Position numbers and translations under genes: made by a program. From assembly GCA_030849945.1 (NCBI GenBank), contig JAVDKK010000001.1, positions 868,001 through 932,000 of the forward strand: a DNA stretch of 64,000 nucleotides, read 5' to 3'. This DNA comes from Schauerella fraxinea. Lineage in GTDB: Bacteria > Pseudomonadota > Gammaproteobacteria > Burkholderiales > Burkholderiaceae_B. The notes beneath the pieces were generated by a model that was not told the DNA's origin, did no database searches, and worked only from the letters and a program-made list of their open reading frames with translations. Shown piece after piece: positions 24,705-33,716 of the stretch; within the stretch, counting starts at the first letter, position 1, and every line of letters begins with the position of its first letter.

Positions 24705-26234
24705 CTAGCGCTTGTGCGCAGGCGTTGAGGCGCGTTCGCCACCGCCCGCTTTGCGCTTGATGCGTCGCACGCCGATCACGATTCCCGTCGCACTCAACGC
24801 CAGGCCGCCTAGGCTCAGCACGATCATCACGATGTCCCATAACGGCCGTCGCGTGATCAACGGCAGCCAGTCCCAGCTGTGCAGCATTGCGAAAAGCCAG
24901 CGGCCCACTCGTTTCGGGGCGTCGGTGTGCTGCACGATCCGGCCGGTGTGCGGGTCGAGGTAGACCCAGGTCGCTTGCGCGTCGTCGAACACCACACGCC
25001 AGATCGGCAGCGGCTTCTCCACATGGCCGAGCATGGCGTGCTCTTCTCGCGCGTAGTAGTAGGTGTCGTAGTTCTGCAGGACGTCGATCGTCTGGATGGG
25101 CGCGTTCGATCGCAGACGTGCCGCTGCCGCGCGAAGGGCGTCCACGTCGATCGCGGTGGGCTTGCCGCTCACGCCGTCGAACACGGTGGGGCGTGTGCCC
25201 TCGGCTTGCGCCAGCACGATCGGCCGGCCCGCGGCCACTGTCCAGGTCAGTTCCTTGAGCGGCGCAGCTTGCGCACCGCGCGTCCGGTGCAGCGTGGCGA
25301 GCGTGGTCAAGGATGCCGCTTGATCGAGCTGCATCTCACGATACGCCGACACGTCCAGAGGCGGCGCATCGCTACTGAACACCTTCCACGGATTCATCGA
25401 CATCAGTCCGCTGAACATCCACGTCAGCGTGATGGCTGCAAAGGCCAGCCCCACGATGTGGTGCCAGCGCATGAAAGGCTCGCGATAGGGCGAGCGGCTG
25501 CCGTTGGCGTAGGGGCGCGCGAATCGCCAGCGCAAGATACCCACAATGCTGCCGCTGATCGTGAGCACCACACCCGCCACCGAGAGCCACACCACGATCT
25601 GGTGCCAATAGCCATCGAACACATTGCCGCGAAACGGGTACAGCCAATGTATCCATGCGCCGACGTAGTTCCAGCCCCGTTCGGTGCGTGTGGCATCCAG
25701 CACCACTTCGCCGGTGAGCGACGATACATAGAGCCGCGTTTGAGCAGGATCGTGCATGTGTATGCGATGCAGGGGGCGATGGCTGTCCAACGCGCCCGAA
25801 TGCGTGAACACATCCTCAGTAACGGTACCGCCGTAATCGCCGGTGTAGCGACCAGCAAAGAAAGCTTGCGCGGTGGCGAGCGCCACCTCGGCATCTGCGG
25901 GGGTCGCCCGTTGTCCCGTCATCGCATCGATCGTCACGCCAGGACCACGGGCCGGCTTGACCCGATAAACGGGCACGCCGGCGCGCGACGCCGCGAGGCT
26001 GATCTCTTGCGAATCGGCAAGCCCCGCTGAGCGCAGGGCCTGCACCGGATCGATGGCGACGCGCGCCGTATTCAGCGCGGGCAGGGCGCCCAGCCGTTCC
26101 TGGGGCGTGAACTTCGGATAGCCCACATACATCATCACCACGCCCGAGAAGAACCACATCGCAAAAAACGCGCATAGCCCGATACCCGCCCAACGATGCG
26201 TGAGATACAGCCAGCGCTTCGCCCGGATGCTCAT
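24705..26234 (-). CDS. PepSY-domain membrane protein of an iron/metal uptake operon
   Basis: 509 residues. It shows the PepSY_TM layout: a first membrane helix near residues 12-35 (WAGIGLCAFFAMWFFSGVVM), PepSY segments in the periplasm, and helices near 205-235, 260-285 and 445-480. The motif HRWAGI and later MRWHHIVGLAF carry conserved histidines of the family. Such proteins are frequent partners of TonB-dependent siderophore receptors and may act as ferric-siderophore reductases. The start overlaps the receptor's stop by one nucleotide, so both are one operon. Confidence 0.88.
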   Translation of the reverse strand: MSIRAKRWLYLTHRWAGIGLCAFFAMWFFSGVVMMYVGYPKFTPQERLGALPALNTARVAIDPVQALRSAGLADSQEISLAASRAGVPVYRVKPARGPGVTIDAMTGQRATPADAEVALATAQAFFAGRYTGDYGGTVTEDVFTHSGALDSHRPLHRIHMHDPAQTRLYVSSLTGEVVLDATRTERGWNYVGAWIHWLYPFRGNVFDGYWHQIVVWLSVAGVVLTISGSIVGILRWRFARPYANGSRSPYREPFMRWHHIVGLAFAAITLTWMFSGLMSMNPWKVFSSDAPPLDVSAYREMQLDQAASLTTLATLHRTRGAQAAPLKELTWTVAAGRPIVLAQAEGTRPTVFDGVSGKPTAIDVDALRAAAARLRSNAPIQTIDVLQNYDTYYYAREEHAMLGHVEKPLPIWRVVFDDAQATWVYLDPHTGRIVQHTDAPKRVGRWLFAMLHSWDWLPLITRRPLWDIVMIVLSLGGLALSATGIVIGVRRIKRKAGGGERASTPAHKR

Positions 26235-28444
26235 CAGAATCGCGCCTGCAACGAAAGCTCTATCGATCGCGGTGCGCCCAGGTAGTACATCGGCGTGCCT
26301 GTCACGCTCGAGGCGTAAACCTTATCCGTCAGATTGCGTACGCGTGCCGTGACGGTGAAGTTGCGATCGATCCGATGCGAGAGCGCCGCATCCAGCGTCA
26401 CGTACGACGGCGCCCACACCGTGTTGGCCGCGTTGGCGTAGGTCTTGCCCACATAACGCGCGCCCAGGCCCGCACGCCAATCGGGCAGGAAGGCGTAGTC
26501 GGCCCAGAGATTCGCGACCTGGCGTGGCGTGCCGGTAGGCACCTTGCCGTTACGCGACACGGCCACGCCGCCGACGTTTTGCGAAAACTCGTCGTATTGC
26601 GGATCGATGAAGGCGACGTTGCCCTGGATCGACACTTGCCGCGTGACCTGAAAGCCGCCGGCCAATTCGATCCCGCGCGCAGACTGCTCGCCCACAGGCA
26701 AGCTGACGGTCGGGTTGAGCGGATCAGGCGTCGATAGGTTCTTGCGCTTGATCTCATACACCGCGATGGTTGCGGTGCCGCGGTTATCCCAGAAGTCGAA
26801 CTTGGCGCCCACCTCGGCTTGCCTGCCGGTCGTCAGCTTGTCGTTGTTCAACACATCCGCAAACGAGGCGGTTGAAAGGATGCCGGACGGGGGATCGGCG
26901 GCCGTCGCATATTGCGCGTAGAGGGTTGCACCGGGATTGACCATCCAGTTCACGCCCAGGCGACCCGTGAGTGGCGAATACTCACGCGATGCGCTGGCCG
27001 GTGAAGTCGCAGTAACGGCGCGACGGTTGGACAGATCGAGGTCGATGAAATCCTTCCGCAGGGCCGACACGATCGAGACGCCGGGCAGCACTTCAGTGCG
27101 ATTCTCCGCGGTCAACGCAAAGGTGGTGACCTTGTTTTCGCGGTCCGGCACAAAGCCAGGTTGCATGCCTGGAATGCTGTAGAAGCCGCGATTGCTGAAA
27201 TCGTAGGGATTGACCGTATCGAGTGTGGTCGACAAGCTGGTGGGGTAACGCGTTTGTTTGTTGACGCTCACGTCGGCGCCCACGGACCAGTCGCTTTTCA
27301 TGCTGCCAAGCATCCCGCGATACAGCCCTTCCACGCGATTGCCGACCAACTGTTGCTTGTGTCGCTGCAGAAGCGGGCTGGATCGCAGCACACCGGTGTT
27401 GGTGGCATTGAAGCGGTACACCTCAAGATTCTGGAAGTCGCGCTGCGCCTCGTAGTAGTAGAGGGTGTTCTTCACACTCAGCTTGTCGTTGGGCTGCCAT
27501 TCGGTCAGCGAGCGCGCCCAGATCACCGATTGCGCATACAAGCCGTCGTCGACGTTGTAGTTCTTGAAGCGGGTGCCGGAAAGGATCTCGCCTTCGCCTT
27601 CGACCCCGCCGCTGGCATTTACTTTCAACGGCGTGCCCCAATAGGGGCGATGTACCTTCTCGCGTTGGTATTCAAACGCCAAGGTATGCGTGAGATTGGT
27701 GCCCAGGTCGGACAGCAGCGAGGCCGCAACCTGCTCTGACCGCGAGCGATTGCCGTCGACGTAGCCATCACTGCGCGTTGAGTTGGCGTCGATGCGGAAG
27801 TAGTTGCCACGACCACCGGGCTCGCCGGTGAGCTGGCGGTTCAGGCCAACGGAAAACTGACGTGTGTTGTACGAGCCCAGCCGCACCTGACCTTCGGCGA
27901 ACGTGTCGCGCTGGGCCGTCTTGGTCACATAGTTGATCGCGCCGCCTACCGCGCCTGCGCCAAACAGGAAGGTGGACGGCCCACCGATCGCTTCGACGCG
28001 GTCGTAGATCCAGCTGTCGACGGGACGCGCGGCGACCGCGTCGTACTGTACTGAAATGCCGTTGAACAATTGGGTGATTTGCGTACCGCTGAAACCGCGG
28101 TAGCTCACCGACCCTGCAGAGCCCGGGGGCGACGAATTGTCTACCCCGGGAATGCCGCGCGCGATCTCTTGCGTGTTCAGTGCACCGCGGGCTTCGATCT
28201 GCTCGCGCGTGATCACCGACACCGAGGCGGGGGTTTCACGGATCGTTAGACCCAGGCGACTGCCCGTGCTGTCCAAGGCATCGAGATCGATGGGTCCGTT
28301 GGGTTCCGCGTTGCCGCGGACAGTGACGGGGGCGAGTTGCGGCACTGGAGCGTCGGCGGCCGCAGTAGGTTGCGCGACCGCAGGTGCGGTCAGGCACAGG
28401 CCAAGCGCGCACAGCGCCATAGGGAGTGTGGAAGATGGGTTCAT
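26234..28444 (-). CDS. TonB-dependent siderophore receptor
   Basis: 736 residues. Signal peptide about 1-24 (ending VAQ). The plug domain (about 55-180) has IRETPASVSVITREQIEARG, VSYRGFSGTQITQLFNGI, and FLFGAGAVGGAINYVTK. The beta-barrel ends with the aromatic C-terminus LSLQARF, standard for outer-membrane porins. It belongs to the FhuA/FpvA-like siderophore class. With the PepSY protein downstream and a DUF2946 protein 178 bp upstream it forms a metal-uptake cluster. No clear Fur box is visible in the gap upstream. The ligand cannot be named. Confidence 0.9.
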   Translation of the reverse strand: MNPSSTLPMALCALGLCLTAPAVAQPTAAADAPVPQLAPVTVRGNAEPNGPIDLDALDSTGSRLGLTIRETPASVSVITREQIEARGALNTQEIARGIPGVDNSSPPGSAGSVSYRGFSGTQITQLFNGISVQYDAVAARPVDSWIYDRVEAIGGPSTFLFGAGAVGGAINYVTKTAQRDTFAEGQVRLGSYNTRQFSVGLNRQLTGEPGGRGNYFRIDANSTRSDGYVDGNRSRSEQVAASLLSDLGTNLTHTLAFEYQREKVHRPYWGTPLKVNASGGVEGEGEILSGTRFKNYNVDDGLYAQSVIWARSLTEWQPNDKLSVKNTLYYYEAQRDFQNLEVYRFNATNTGVLRSSPLLQRHKQQLVGNRVEGLYRGMLGSMKSDWSVGADVSVNKQTRYPTSLSTTLDTVNPYDFSNRGFYSIPGMQPGFVPDRENKVTTFALTAENRTEVLPGVSIVSALRKDFIDLDLSNRRAVTATSPASASREYSPLTGRLGVNWMVNPGATLYAQYATAADPPSGILSTASFADVLNNDKLTTGRQAEVGAKFDFWDNRGTATIAVYEIKRKNLSTPDPLNPTVSLPVGEQSARGIELAGGFQVTRQVSIQGNVAFIDPQYDEFSQNVGGVAVSRNGKVPTGTPRQVANLWADYAFLPDWRAGLGARYVGKTYANAANTVWAPSYVTLDAALSHRIDRNFTVTARVRNLTDKVYASSVTGTPMYYLGAPRSIELSLQARF

Positions 28445-28622
28445 GATGCGTGCACAGGTCGTGACTGCCCAGCGCGGCTAACGACGCGGCGCAGTCAGCC
28501 ATGCAATCCAGGAAGACGCATGGCGCGAAACGGATGAACGGCAGCGATTGCCGAGCGATGTCGTGCGGTGTGTGGCGCCTGGCAGCGAGCGACGAGGCTA
28601 GCTCGCCTGCGCGATAGGCGTC

Positions 28623-29015
28623 TTACGCGCGCTTTGGGGGCGCACGGGCAAGCGCGGCCGTCCAGGCATGGAGTCTGGCGGGGGCTTGATAGAAAAGCGG
28701 GGGATACGCAAACCGCGCGACGCTGGGCTGTGTGAACAGCAATGCGGGTGGCACGATCGCCAGATCGGCATGGGCATGCCGGCAGAATGGGCAGTGCTGC
28801 CCTTGGTGCGCGTCCGAATGCGTCGAGTGATCGTTTGATGAGACGGCGATTTCGAGGGTTTCTACACCGGCATGGGTGCAGAGTTCGACCAGCACGCGAG
28901 CGGGCGTTGACGAATGCGGTGCGAATTGAGCAAACGACGGCGCGAGCATTCCCCACAGGAGGGCCAATAAGGCCATCCCGATCAAGGGTTTGGAAAGCAA
29001 GGCATGCCGTCTCAT
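28623..29015 (-). CDS. DUF2946-type exported protein
   Basis: 130 residues from ATG 29015. A signal/anchor (about 8-30, LIGMALLALLWGMLAPSFAQ) is followed by ELCTHAGVETLEI and the metal-type motif HCPFCRHAHADLA, the hallmark of DUF2946 proteins, which commonly lie next to TonB-dependent copper or other metal receptors. It probably binds a metal or heme-like ligand in the periplasm. It is divergent from the LacI regulator by about 95 bp and precedes the TonB/PepSY genes on the same strand. Confidence 0.8.
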   Translation of the reverse strand: MRRHALLSKPLIGMALLALLWGMLAPSFAQFAPHSSTPARVLVELCTHAGVETLEIAVSSNDHSTHSDAHQGQHCPFCRHAHADLAIVPPALLFTQPSVARFAYPPLFYQAPARLHAWTAALARAPPKRA

Positions 29016-29109
29016 CGGCGGCGAGTATATCTTTTCAGCTCGGCCGTCGCCATCCGGGATTGCCTCGGGGCCCCTCGCGCTAAGATGCGTCATTCGTTTT
29101 CCTCGCATC

Positions 29110-30159
29110 ATGGCCGATCTCAACAAACCGTCGCGGGCTTCGCCCCGCACTGCGCGCGCATCCACTGCCGTCACGGCGCACGACGTGGCGCAAGTCGCCG
29201 GTGTGTCGGCGATTACGGTATCGCGCGTGCTCAACATGCCGCATCAGGTGGCCGCGGAAACGTTGCTGCGCGTGCAAGCCGCGATCGCGCAAACCGGGTA
29301 TGTACCCAATCTGCTCGCCAAAAGTTTGAACGCCAATACCAGCACGCGTCTGGTCGCCGCAGTGGTACCCACGATATCGGGGCCCATCTTCGCGGCGAGC
29401 ATGCAGGCGCTGACCAAGGCCCTGGCGGCCGAGCGCTATCAACTGATGCTGGGACAAACCTTCTACGAAGCAGGGCGTGAAGACGATCTGCTCGATGCCA
29501 TCATCGGGCGGCGTCCCGATGGCATCGTGCTCACCGGCGTCATGCACTCTGTACTGGGCCGCCGCCGATTGCAGGCGGCCGGTATTCCCGTGGTCGAAAC
29601 CTGGGACCTCACCGATGATCCCATCGACATGGTGGTGGGCTTCTCGCACGAGAAAGTAGGCGCGGCGGTGTGCGATTTTCTTTTTCGAAAGGGCTGTCGC
29701 CGGTTTGCCGTGATTGCGGCGCGCGATGTTCGGGCCGAGCGCCGCACGGCGGCGTTTCAGTCGCATGCACGATCGCTGGACGTGGCTGAGGTGCCGGTGG
29801 TGTTTGCCGAGGCGCCCGGCACGCTCGCCGGCGGCCGTGCCTGCTTCGCACAACTCATGGCCTTGCATCCCGATATCGATGCCGTGTTTTGCAGCTCCGA
29901 TATGTTGGCGCTGGGGGCGATCACCGAGGCACAGGCGCTCGGCGTTTCCATTCCAGACCGGATCGCCGTGGTCGGATTTGGCGATCTCGATTTTGCGAGA
30001 AGCCTGCATCCTGCCCTGTCGTCGGTGCGCGTAGATGGCGATGCAATAGGCGGGCAAGCCGCGCGATTCATCATTGATGCCGCGCAAGGCAAGGCGATCG
30101 CCGAGCGGGTGGTCGACGTCGGATTCACGATCGTGGATCGGGACAGCAGCGCGCGCTGA
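29110..30159 (+). CDS. LacI-family regulator of the glucarate cluster
   Basis: 349 residues from ATG 29110. The N-terminal LacI helix-turn-helix is VTAHDVAQVAGVSAITVSRV (about 21-40) with the hinge-helix region NLLAKSLNANTSTRLVAA. The periplasmic-binding-like core follows, including IPDRIAVVGFGDLDFARSLH. It is closest in pattern to GntR-type LacI proteins. It lies upstream of, and in the same direction as, the Bug and glucarate dehydratase genes. A perfect GntR/LacI-type palindrome between them (30301-30316) is its probable operator. Confidence 0.92.
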   Translation: MADLNKPSRASPRTARASTAVTAHDVAQVAGVSAITVSRVLNMPHQVAAETLLRVQAAIAQTGYVPNLLAKSLNANTSTRLVAAVVPTISGPIFAASMQALTKALAAERYQLMLGQTFYEAGREDDLLDAIIGRRPDGIVLTGVMHSVLGRRRLQAAGIPVVETWDLTDDPIDMVVGFSHEKVGAAVCDFLFRKGCRRFAVIAARDVRAERRTAAFQSHARSLDVAEVPVVFAEAPGTLAGGRACFAQLMALHPDIDAVFCSSDMLALGAITEAQALGVSIPDRIAVVGFGDLDFARSLHPALSSVRVDGDAIGGQAARFIIDAAQGKAIAERVVDVGFTIVDRDSSAR

Positions 30160-30300
30160 TCGACACCGTGCGCGAGCTGAAGTGGCGCTCGCCCGCGCAA
30201 GCAGGGCGCCTTGGCAACCACATCAGGATGCCAGCCGTTCGGCTTCATCACCGTCTCAACCAAGGGTAATCCACTAGATTTGGGTGGATGTACGACAACG

Positions 30301-30316
30301 ATGTTAGCGCTAACAT
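30301..30316. promoter_or_regulatory. LacI/GntR-type operator upstream of the glucarate operon
   Basis: ATGTTAGCGCTAACAT, a perfect 16-bp palindrome 36 bp upstream of the Bug start. It has the central CG and the TGTTA/TAACA half-sites of operators bound by GntR-type LacI repressors (compare E. coli GntR sites). The LacI gene ends 140 bp upstream. Confidence 0.8.
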
Positions 30317-30352
30317 GGGTGACTCAAAAAAACGATATCGGTAGGAGACACC

Positions 30353-31315
30353 ATGAAATTGCACGCTTTGTTTGCCGTGGCTGCACTGAGCCTGAGCGCT
30401 TTGGCGCAGGCCGCCAGCTATCCCGACCGTCCCGTCACGATCGTGGTGCCGTTCCCGCCGGGCGGCTCCACCGACAACATCGCCCGCATCATCGGCGCCA
30501 AGCTCACCGAGCGCATGGGCCAGCCGTTCCCGATCGAGAACAAGGCGGGTGCCACGGGCGCCATCGGTGCGGCGCAGGTCAAGCGCGCCGCGCCCGACGG
30601 CTACACGCTGCTCGTGTCGTCGCTTGCCGTGTTTGTGGTCAATCCGCATTTGCAGAAAAACCTGCAATACGATCCCACCAAGGATTTCGATCTCATCACG
30701 GTCGCGGTGCAGGCGCCCAACGTACTGGTCGCCGGACCCGCCGGCACGGCGACCGACGTAAAGGCACTGCTCGCCGACGCGCGTGCGAAACCCGATTCGC
30801 AAACCTTCGCCTCCTCCGGCAGCGGCTCTTCCGATCACCTGACGGCCGAGCTCTTCTGGCAGCAAAGCGGTACCAAGGGCGTACATGTGCCCTACAAGGG
30901 CGGTGCACCCGCCATCTCCGATCTGCTGGGCGGACAGGTGCAGTATTCGTTTGCCAACATCAATGCCGTGCTGAGCCACATCCAGGCTGGCAAGCTGCGC
31001 GCGCTCGCCGTCACGGGCGACAAGCGATCGCCTCTGTTGCCCAATGTGCCCACCATGACCGAAGCCGGCGTGAAGAACGTGGACGTGTATTCGTGGCAAG
31101 CGGTGGCCGCGCCCAAGGGATTGCCGCCCGAGATCCGCAGTCGCCTGAACAAGGAAATTGTGGCCGCCGTCAACGATCCGTCGGTCAAGCCCAAGCTGCT
31201 TGAGCAAGGCTTCGAGATCGTCGGCAACTCGCCGGAAGCGTTCGACAAGTTCCAGGCGCAAGAACTCGCGCGCTGGAAAACGGTGATCGAAACCGGCAAC
31301 ATCACTGCCAACTGA
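30353..31315 (+). CDS. Bug-family substrate-binding protein, probable glucarate binder
   Basis: 320 residues. The signal peptide MKLHALFAVAALSLSALAQA is followed by ASYPDRPVTIVVPFPPGGST, then IENKAGATGAIGAAQVKRAA, PDGYTLLVSS, and HVPYKGGAPAISDLLGGQVQ, all Bug signatures. The start follows ATCGGTAGGAGACA, the same ribosome site as the Bug gene at 8065. It sits directly between a LacI operator and glucarate dehydratase, so it probably captures D-glucarate or galactarate. The membrane TctAB partners are not present here. A 13-bp tandem repeat begins inside its last codons (31307). Confidence 0.92.
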   Translation: MKLHALFAVAALSLSALAQAASYPDRPVTIVVPFPPGGSTDNIARIIGAKLTERMGQPFPIENKAGATGAIGAAQVKRAAPDGYTLLVSSLAVFVVNPHLQKNLQYDPTKDFDLITVAVQAPNVLVAGPAGTATDVKALLADARAKPDSQTFASSGSGSSDHLTAELFWQQSGTKGVHVPYKGGAPAISDLLGGQVQYSFANINAVLSHIQAGKLRALAVTGDKRSPLLPNVPTMTEAGVKNVDVYSWQAVAAPKGLPPEIRSRLNKEIVAAVNDPSVKPKLLEQGFEIVGNSPEAFDKFQAQELARWKTVIETGNITAN

Positions 31316-31342
31316 TACCGCCAACTGATACCGCCAACTGAT
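31307..31342. repeat. 13-bp tandem repeat across the stop codon of the Bug gene
   Basis: GCCAACTGATACC at 31307-31319 and 31320-31332, and a third partial copy GCCAACTGAT at 31333-31342. The first copy contains the gene's last codons and its TGA, so each copy repeats the end of the reading frame (Ala-Asn-stop). It is probably a slippage duplication. Confidence 0.9.
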
Positions 31343-31403
31343 TGGCCACCCACTGCTCGTTAGCTCGCGCCGTACCGCATTCACTTTGTAGACCAGGACC
31401 CTC

Positions 31404-32756
31404 ATGACCGCCGTTTCCGCACCCTCAGATTCCGCAGCGCCCATCGTTGTGGACATGCAAGTCATCCCCGTTGCCGGCCACGACAGCATGCTGCTCAATC
31501 TGAGCGGCGCGCACGGTCCGTTTTTCACGCGCAACATCGTCATCCTGAAAGACAGTGCGGGTCACACCGGCGTGGGCGAAGTGCCCGGGGGCGAAGCGAT
31601 CCGGACCACGCTCGAACAGGCGCGTGACCTGATCGTCAATCAATCGATCGGCGCCTACCAACGTCTGCTGCACAGTGTGCGCACGCGCTTTGCCGATCGC
31701 GACACGGCAGGCCGTGGCAATCAAACCTTCGATCTGCGCACGACCGTGCACGTGGTCACCGCGCTGGAAGCCGCATTGCTCGATCTGCTGGGCCAGCATC
31801 TGGGCGTGACCGTGGCCGAACTGCTGGGTGAGGGCCAGCAGCGCGATGCGGTCGAAATGCTCGGGTATCTTTTTTACGTGGGCGACCGCCGCGCGACCGA
31901 TCTTGCCTACCGCAGCGAAGAAGACGCCGATTCGGACTGGTTTCGCCTGCGCCATGAAAAAGCACTTACGCCTGAATCGATCGTCGCCCTGGCGCATGCC
32001 GCGCGCGCGCGTTACGGCTTCAACGATTTCAAACTCAAGGGCGGCGTGCTGCGCGGCGAAGAAGAAATCGATGCGATCCACGCCTTGCACGAGGCATTCC
32101 CCGAGGCACGTATTACCCTCGATCCCAATGGCGGCTGGTTGCTCAAGGATGCGATCCGCTTATGCAAGGATATGGGCGGCATCATGGCGTATGCCGAAGA
32201 CCCCTGCGGCGCGGAGGGGGGTTATTCCGGCCGCGAAGTGATGGCCGAGTTTCGGCGTGCCACCGGCCTGCCGACGGCGACCAACATGATCGCGACCGAT
32301 TGGCGCCAGATGGGCCACGCCATCACGCTGCAGTCCGTCGATATCCCGCTGGCCGATCCGCATTTCTGGACGATGCAAGGCTCGGTGCGCGTGGCGCAGA
32401 TGTGCCACGACTGGGGACTCACCTGGGGATCGCATTCGAACAATCACTTCGACATTTCGCTGGCCATGTTCACGCAGGTCGCCGCTGCGGCGCCCGGCAA
32501 GATCACGGCGATCGACACCCACTGGATCTGGCAAGACGGGCAGCGCCTCACGCAGAACCCGCTCAAGATCGAAGGCGGCATGGTGCAGGTGCCCAAGCGC
32601 CCCGGCCTGGGTGTGGACATCGACATGGCGCAGGTCGAGCGCGCGCATCGCCTGTATCTCGAACACGGCCTGGGCGCGCGCGACGATGCCGTCGCGATGC
32701 AGTATCTGGTGCCTAATTGGACGTTCGACAACAAGCGTCCTTGCCTGGTGCGTTGA
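31404..32756 (+). CDS. gudD: D-glucarate dehydratase
   Basis: 450 residues, close to E. coli GudD (446), with matching enolase-superfamily residues at an offset of about +5: KxK lysines Lys210 and Lys212 in FKLKGG, metal ligands Asp240 (ITLD), Glu265 (YAED) and Asn294 (TATNM), and His344 in WGSHSNNHFD. It dehydrates D-glucarate (and L-idarate) to 5-keto-4-deoxy-D-glucarate. No aldolase or KDG dehydratase gene is adjacent, so the rest of the pathway lies elsewhere. It follows the Bug gene by 88 bp under the same LacI operator. Confidence 0.93.
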   Translation: MTAVSAPSDSAAPIVVDMQVIPVAGHDSMLLNLSGAHGPFFTRNIVILKDSAGHTGVGEVPGGEAIRTTLEQARDLIVNQSIGAYQRLLHSVRTRFADRDTAGRGNQTFDLRTTVHVVTALEAALLDLLGQHLGVTVAELLGEGQQRDAVEMLGYLFYVGDRRATDLAYRSEEDADSDWFRLRHEKALTPESIVALAHAARARYGFNDFKLKGGVLRGEEEIDAIHALHEAFPEARITLDPNGGWLLKDAIRLCKDMGGIMAYAEDPCGAEGGYSGREVMAEFRRATGLPTATNMIATDWRQMGHAITLQSVDIPLADPHFWTMQGSVRVAQMCHDWGLTWGSHSNNHFDISLAMFTQVAAAAPGKITAIDTHWIWQDGQRLTQNPLKIEGGMVQVPKRPGLGVDIDMAQVERAHRLYLEHGLGARDDAVAMQYLVPNWTFDNKRPCLVR

Positions 32757-32790
32757 TCGCCGGTCAGTGCACGATCTGGCTCAAGAACGC

Positions 32791-33007
32791 CCACCCGATA
32801 GCTGTCCGGGAAATTTATGCGCAGTTCGTCTGTAAGGGCCACGCCATTGACCACGATGCTGGCCTGTTCGTGGCGCTCCAGGCGATTGACGCAGCGGATG
32901 AGCGTCGATTTGCCAGATCCCGAGGGCCCGCAGATCACCAGGCGTTCGCCATCCTTGAAGTCGCGGATCGTGCGCGATCTGGTGAAAGCCTTGATGGCAA
33001 CGCGCAA
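32791..33007 (-). pseudogene. Remnant of an amino-acid ABC transporter ATPase
   Basis: The minus strand encodes about 70 residues clearly derived from the N-terminus of a GltL/GlnQ/AapP-type ATPase: KDGERLVICGPSGSGKSTLI (Walker A) followed by RCVNRLERHEQASIVVNGVA and LTDEL. After that the similarity fades, and the Q-loop, signature, Walker B and D-loop are missing. The frame then only continues antisense to gudD. It is an old truncated gene; no other transporter component is near. The surrounding 460 bp (32757-33217) hold nothing else recognisable except an AT-rich stretch before 33190. Confidence 0.8.
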
Positions 33008-33217
33008 CGCGCACCGTCAGCCGGGCATGTCGTCAGAAACTGTCAGATCGTCATTTAGCTAAGTGACAATGCGTTTTTTCCGCGAGGTCACAGCTGAACA
33101 TCGCCGTCATCGGTATGCCGGTGCGCATATCGCGTCGGAGATACCTGTCGTTCGCGCGTTTGATATTGATGAATTGATATAACATTGCGACGTTTGCGCC
33201 GGCTTCCATCGGCGCGT

Positions 33218-33607
33218 ATGCAGGTTTTCCCCGTGGCCCGCTCACCGATTCATCGCAACTCGCTGCCCCGGTTTTCGCCTTTGCGCGCAAGCCGGCGTTT
33301 GCACGCCGTCATGTTGGTCTGGGCGATGTTCACACTGCTGTGTGCACCGGTCGCCGCCACGCTGCATGCTTTTACGCATCTTCACTCGGTCACGACGGCG
33401 TCGTCGGTCGATACCCCTTCTCTCCCACAGCCGAGCGAGCACTGCGATAGGTGCGCGCAATGGGAGGCCTTCGGCGATGGTCTGATCGGCAAGATTGCGT
33501 TCGTTCACCCCGATCTGCACATCGTTTTCGACTTCCGATCGCCGGCAGTGGCGGTCGATACCGCCGCTACGCGCTGGTACATGCAGCGCGCACCCCCGCT
33601 CGCCTGA
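33218..33607 (+). CDS. DUF2946-like exported Cys/His protein
   Basis: 129 residues from ATG 33218, with no strong ribosome site; other in-frame ATGs follow. A hydrophobic signal (HAVMLVWAMFTLLCAPVAA) precedes TLHAFTHLHS and EHCDRCAQWEAFGDG, a CxxC plus His pattern like the protein at 28623, which suggests periplasmic metal binding. It is followed by a ZnuD-like TonB receptor 109 bp downstream on the same strand. Upstream (33160-33190) lies an AT-rich promoter-like region with a TTGATAT direct repeat. Confidence 0.7.
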   Translation: MQVFPVARSPIHRNSLPRFSPLRASRRLHAVMLVWAMFTLLCAPVAATLHAFTHLHSVTTASSVDTPSLPQPSEHCDRCAQWEAFGDGLIGKIAFVHPDLHIVFDFRSPAVAVDTAATRWYMQRAPPLA

Positions 33608-33716
33608 GCGCGTCGTTTTCTCTTCGTCCGATTCGACCTGGTCGTAACGCACCGATCCCTGTTGCCCCTTTCGCAATGAGGGTAGGGCCGTGTACGGCCG
33701 CACTCAGGCTGACCTC

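Noticed and set aside
24879..26030. 383-residue plus-strand frame opposite the PepSY gene
   Set aside because: High-GC antisense shadow; the minus strand encodes recognised PepSY membrane segments.
32444..32790. Continuation of the ABC ATPase frame as a full protein
   Set aside because: After about 70 residues the similarity is lost and the frame simply runs antisense through gudD; only the N-terminal relic is credible.
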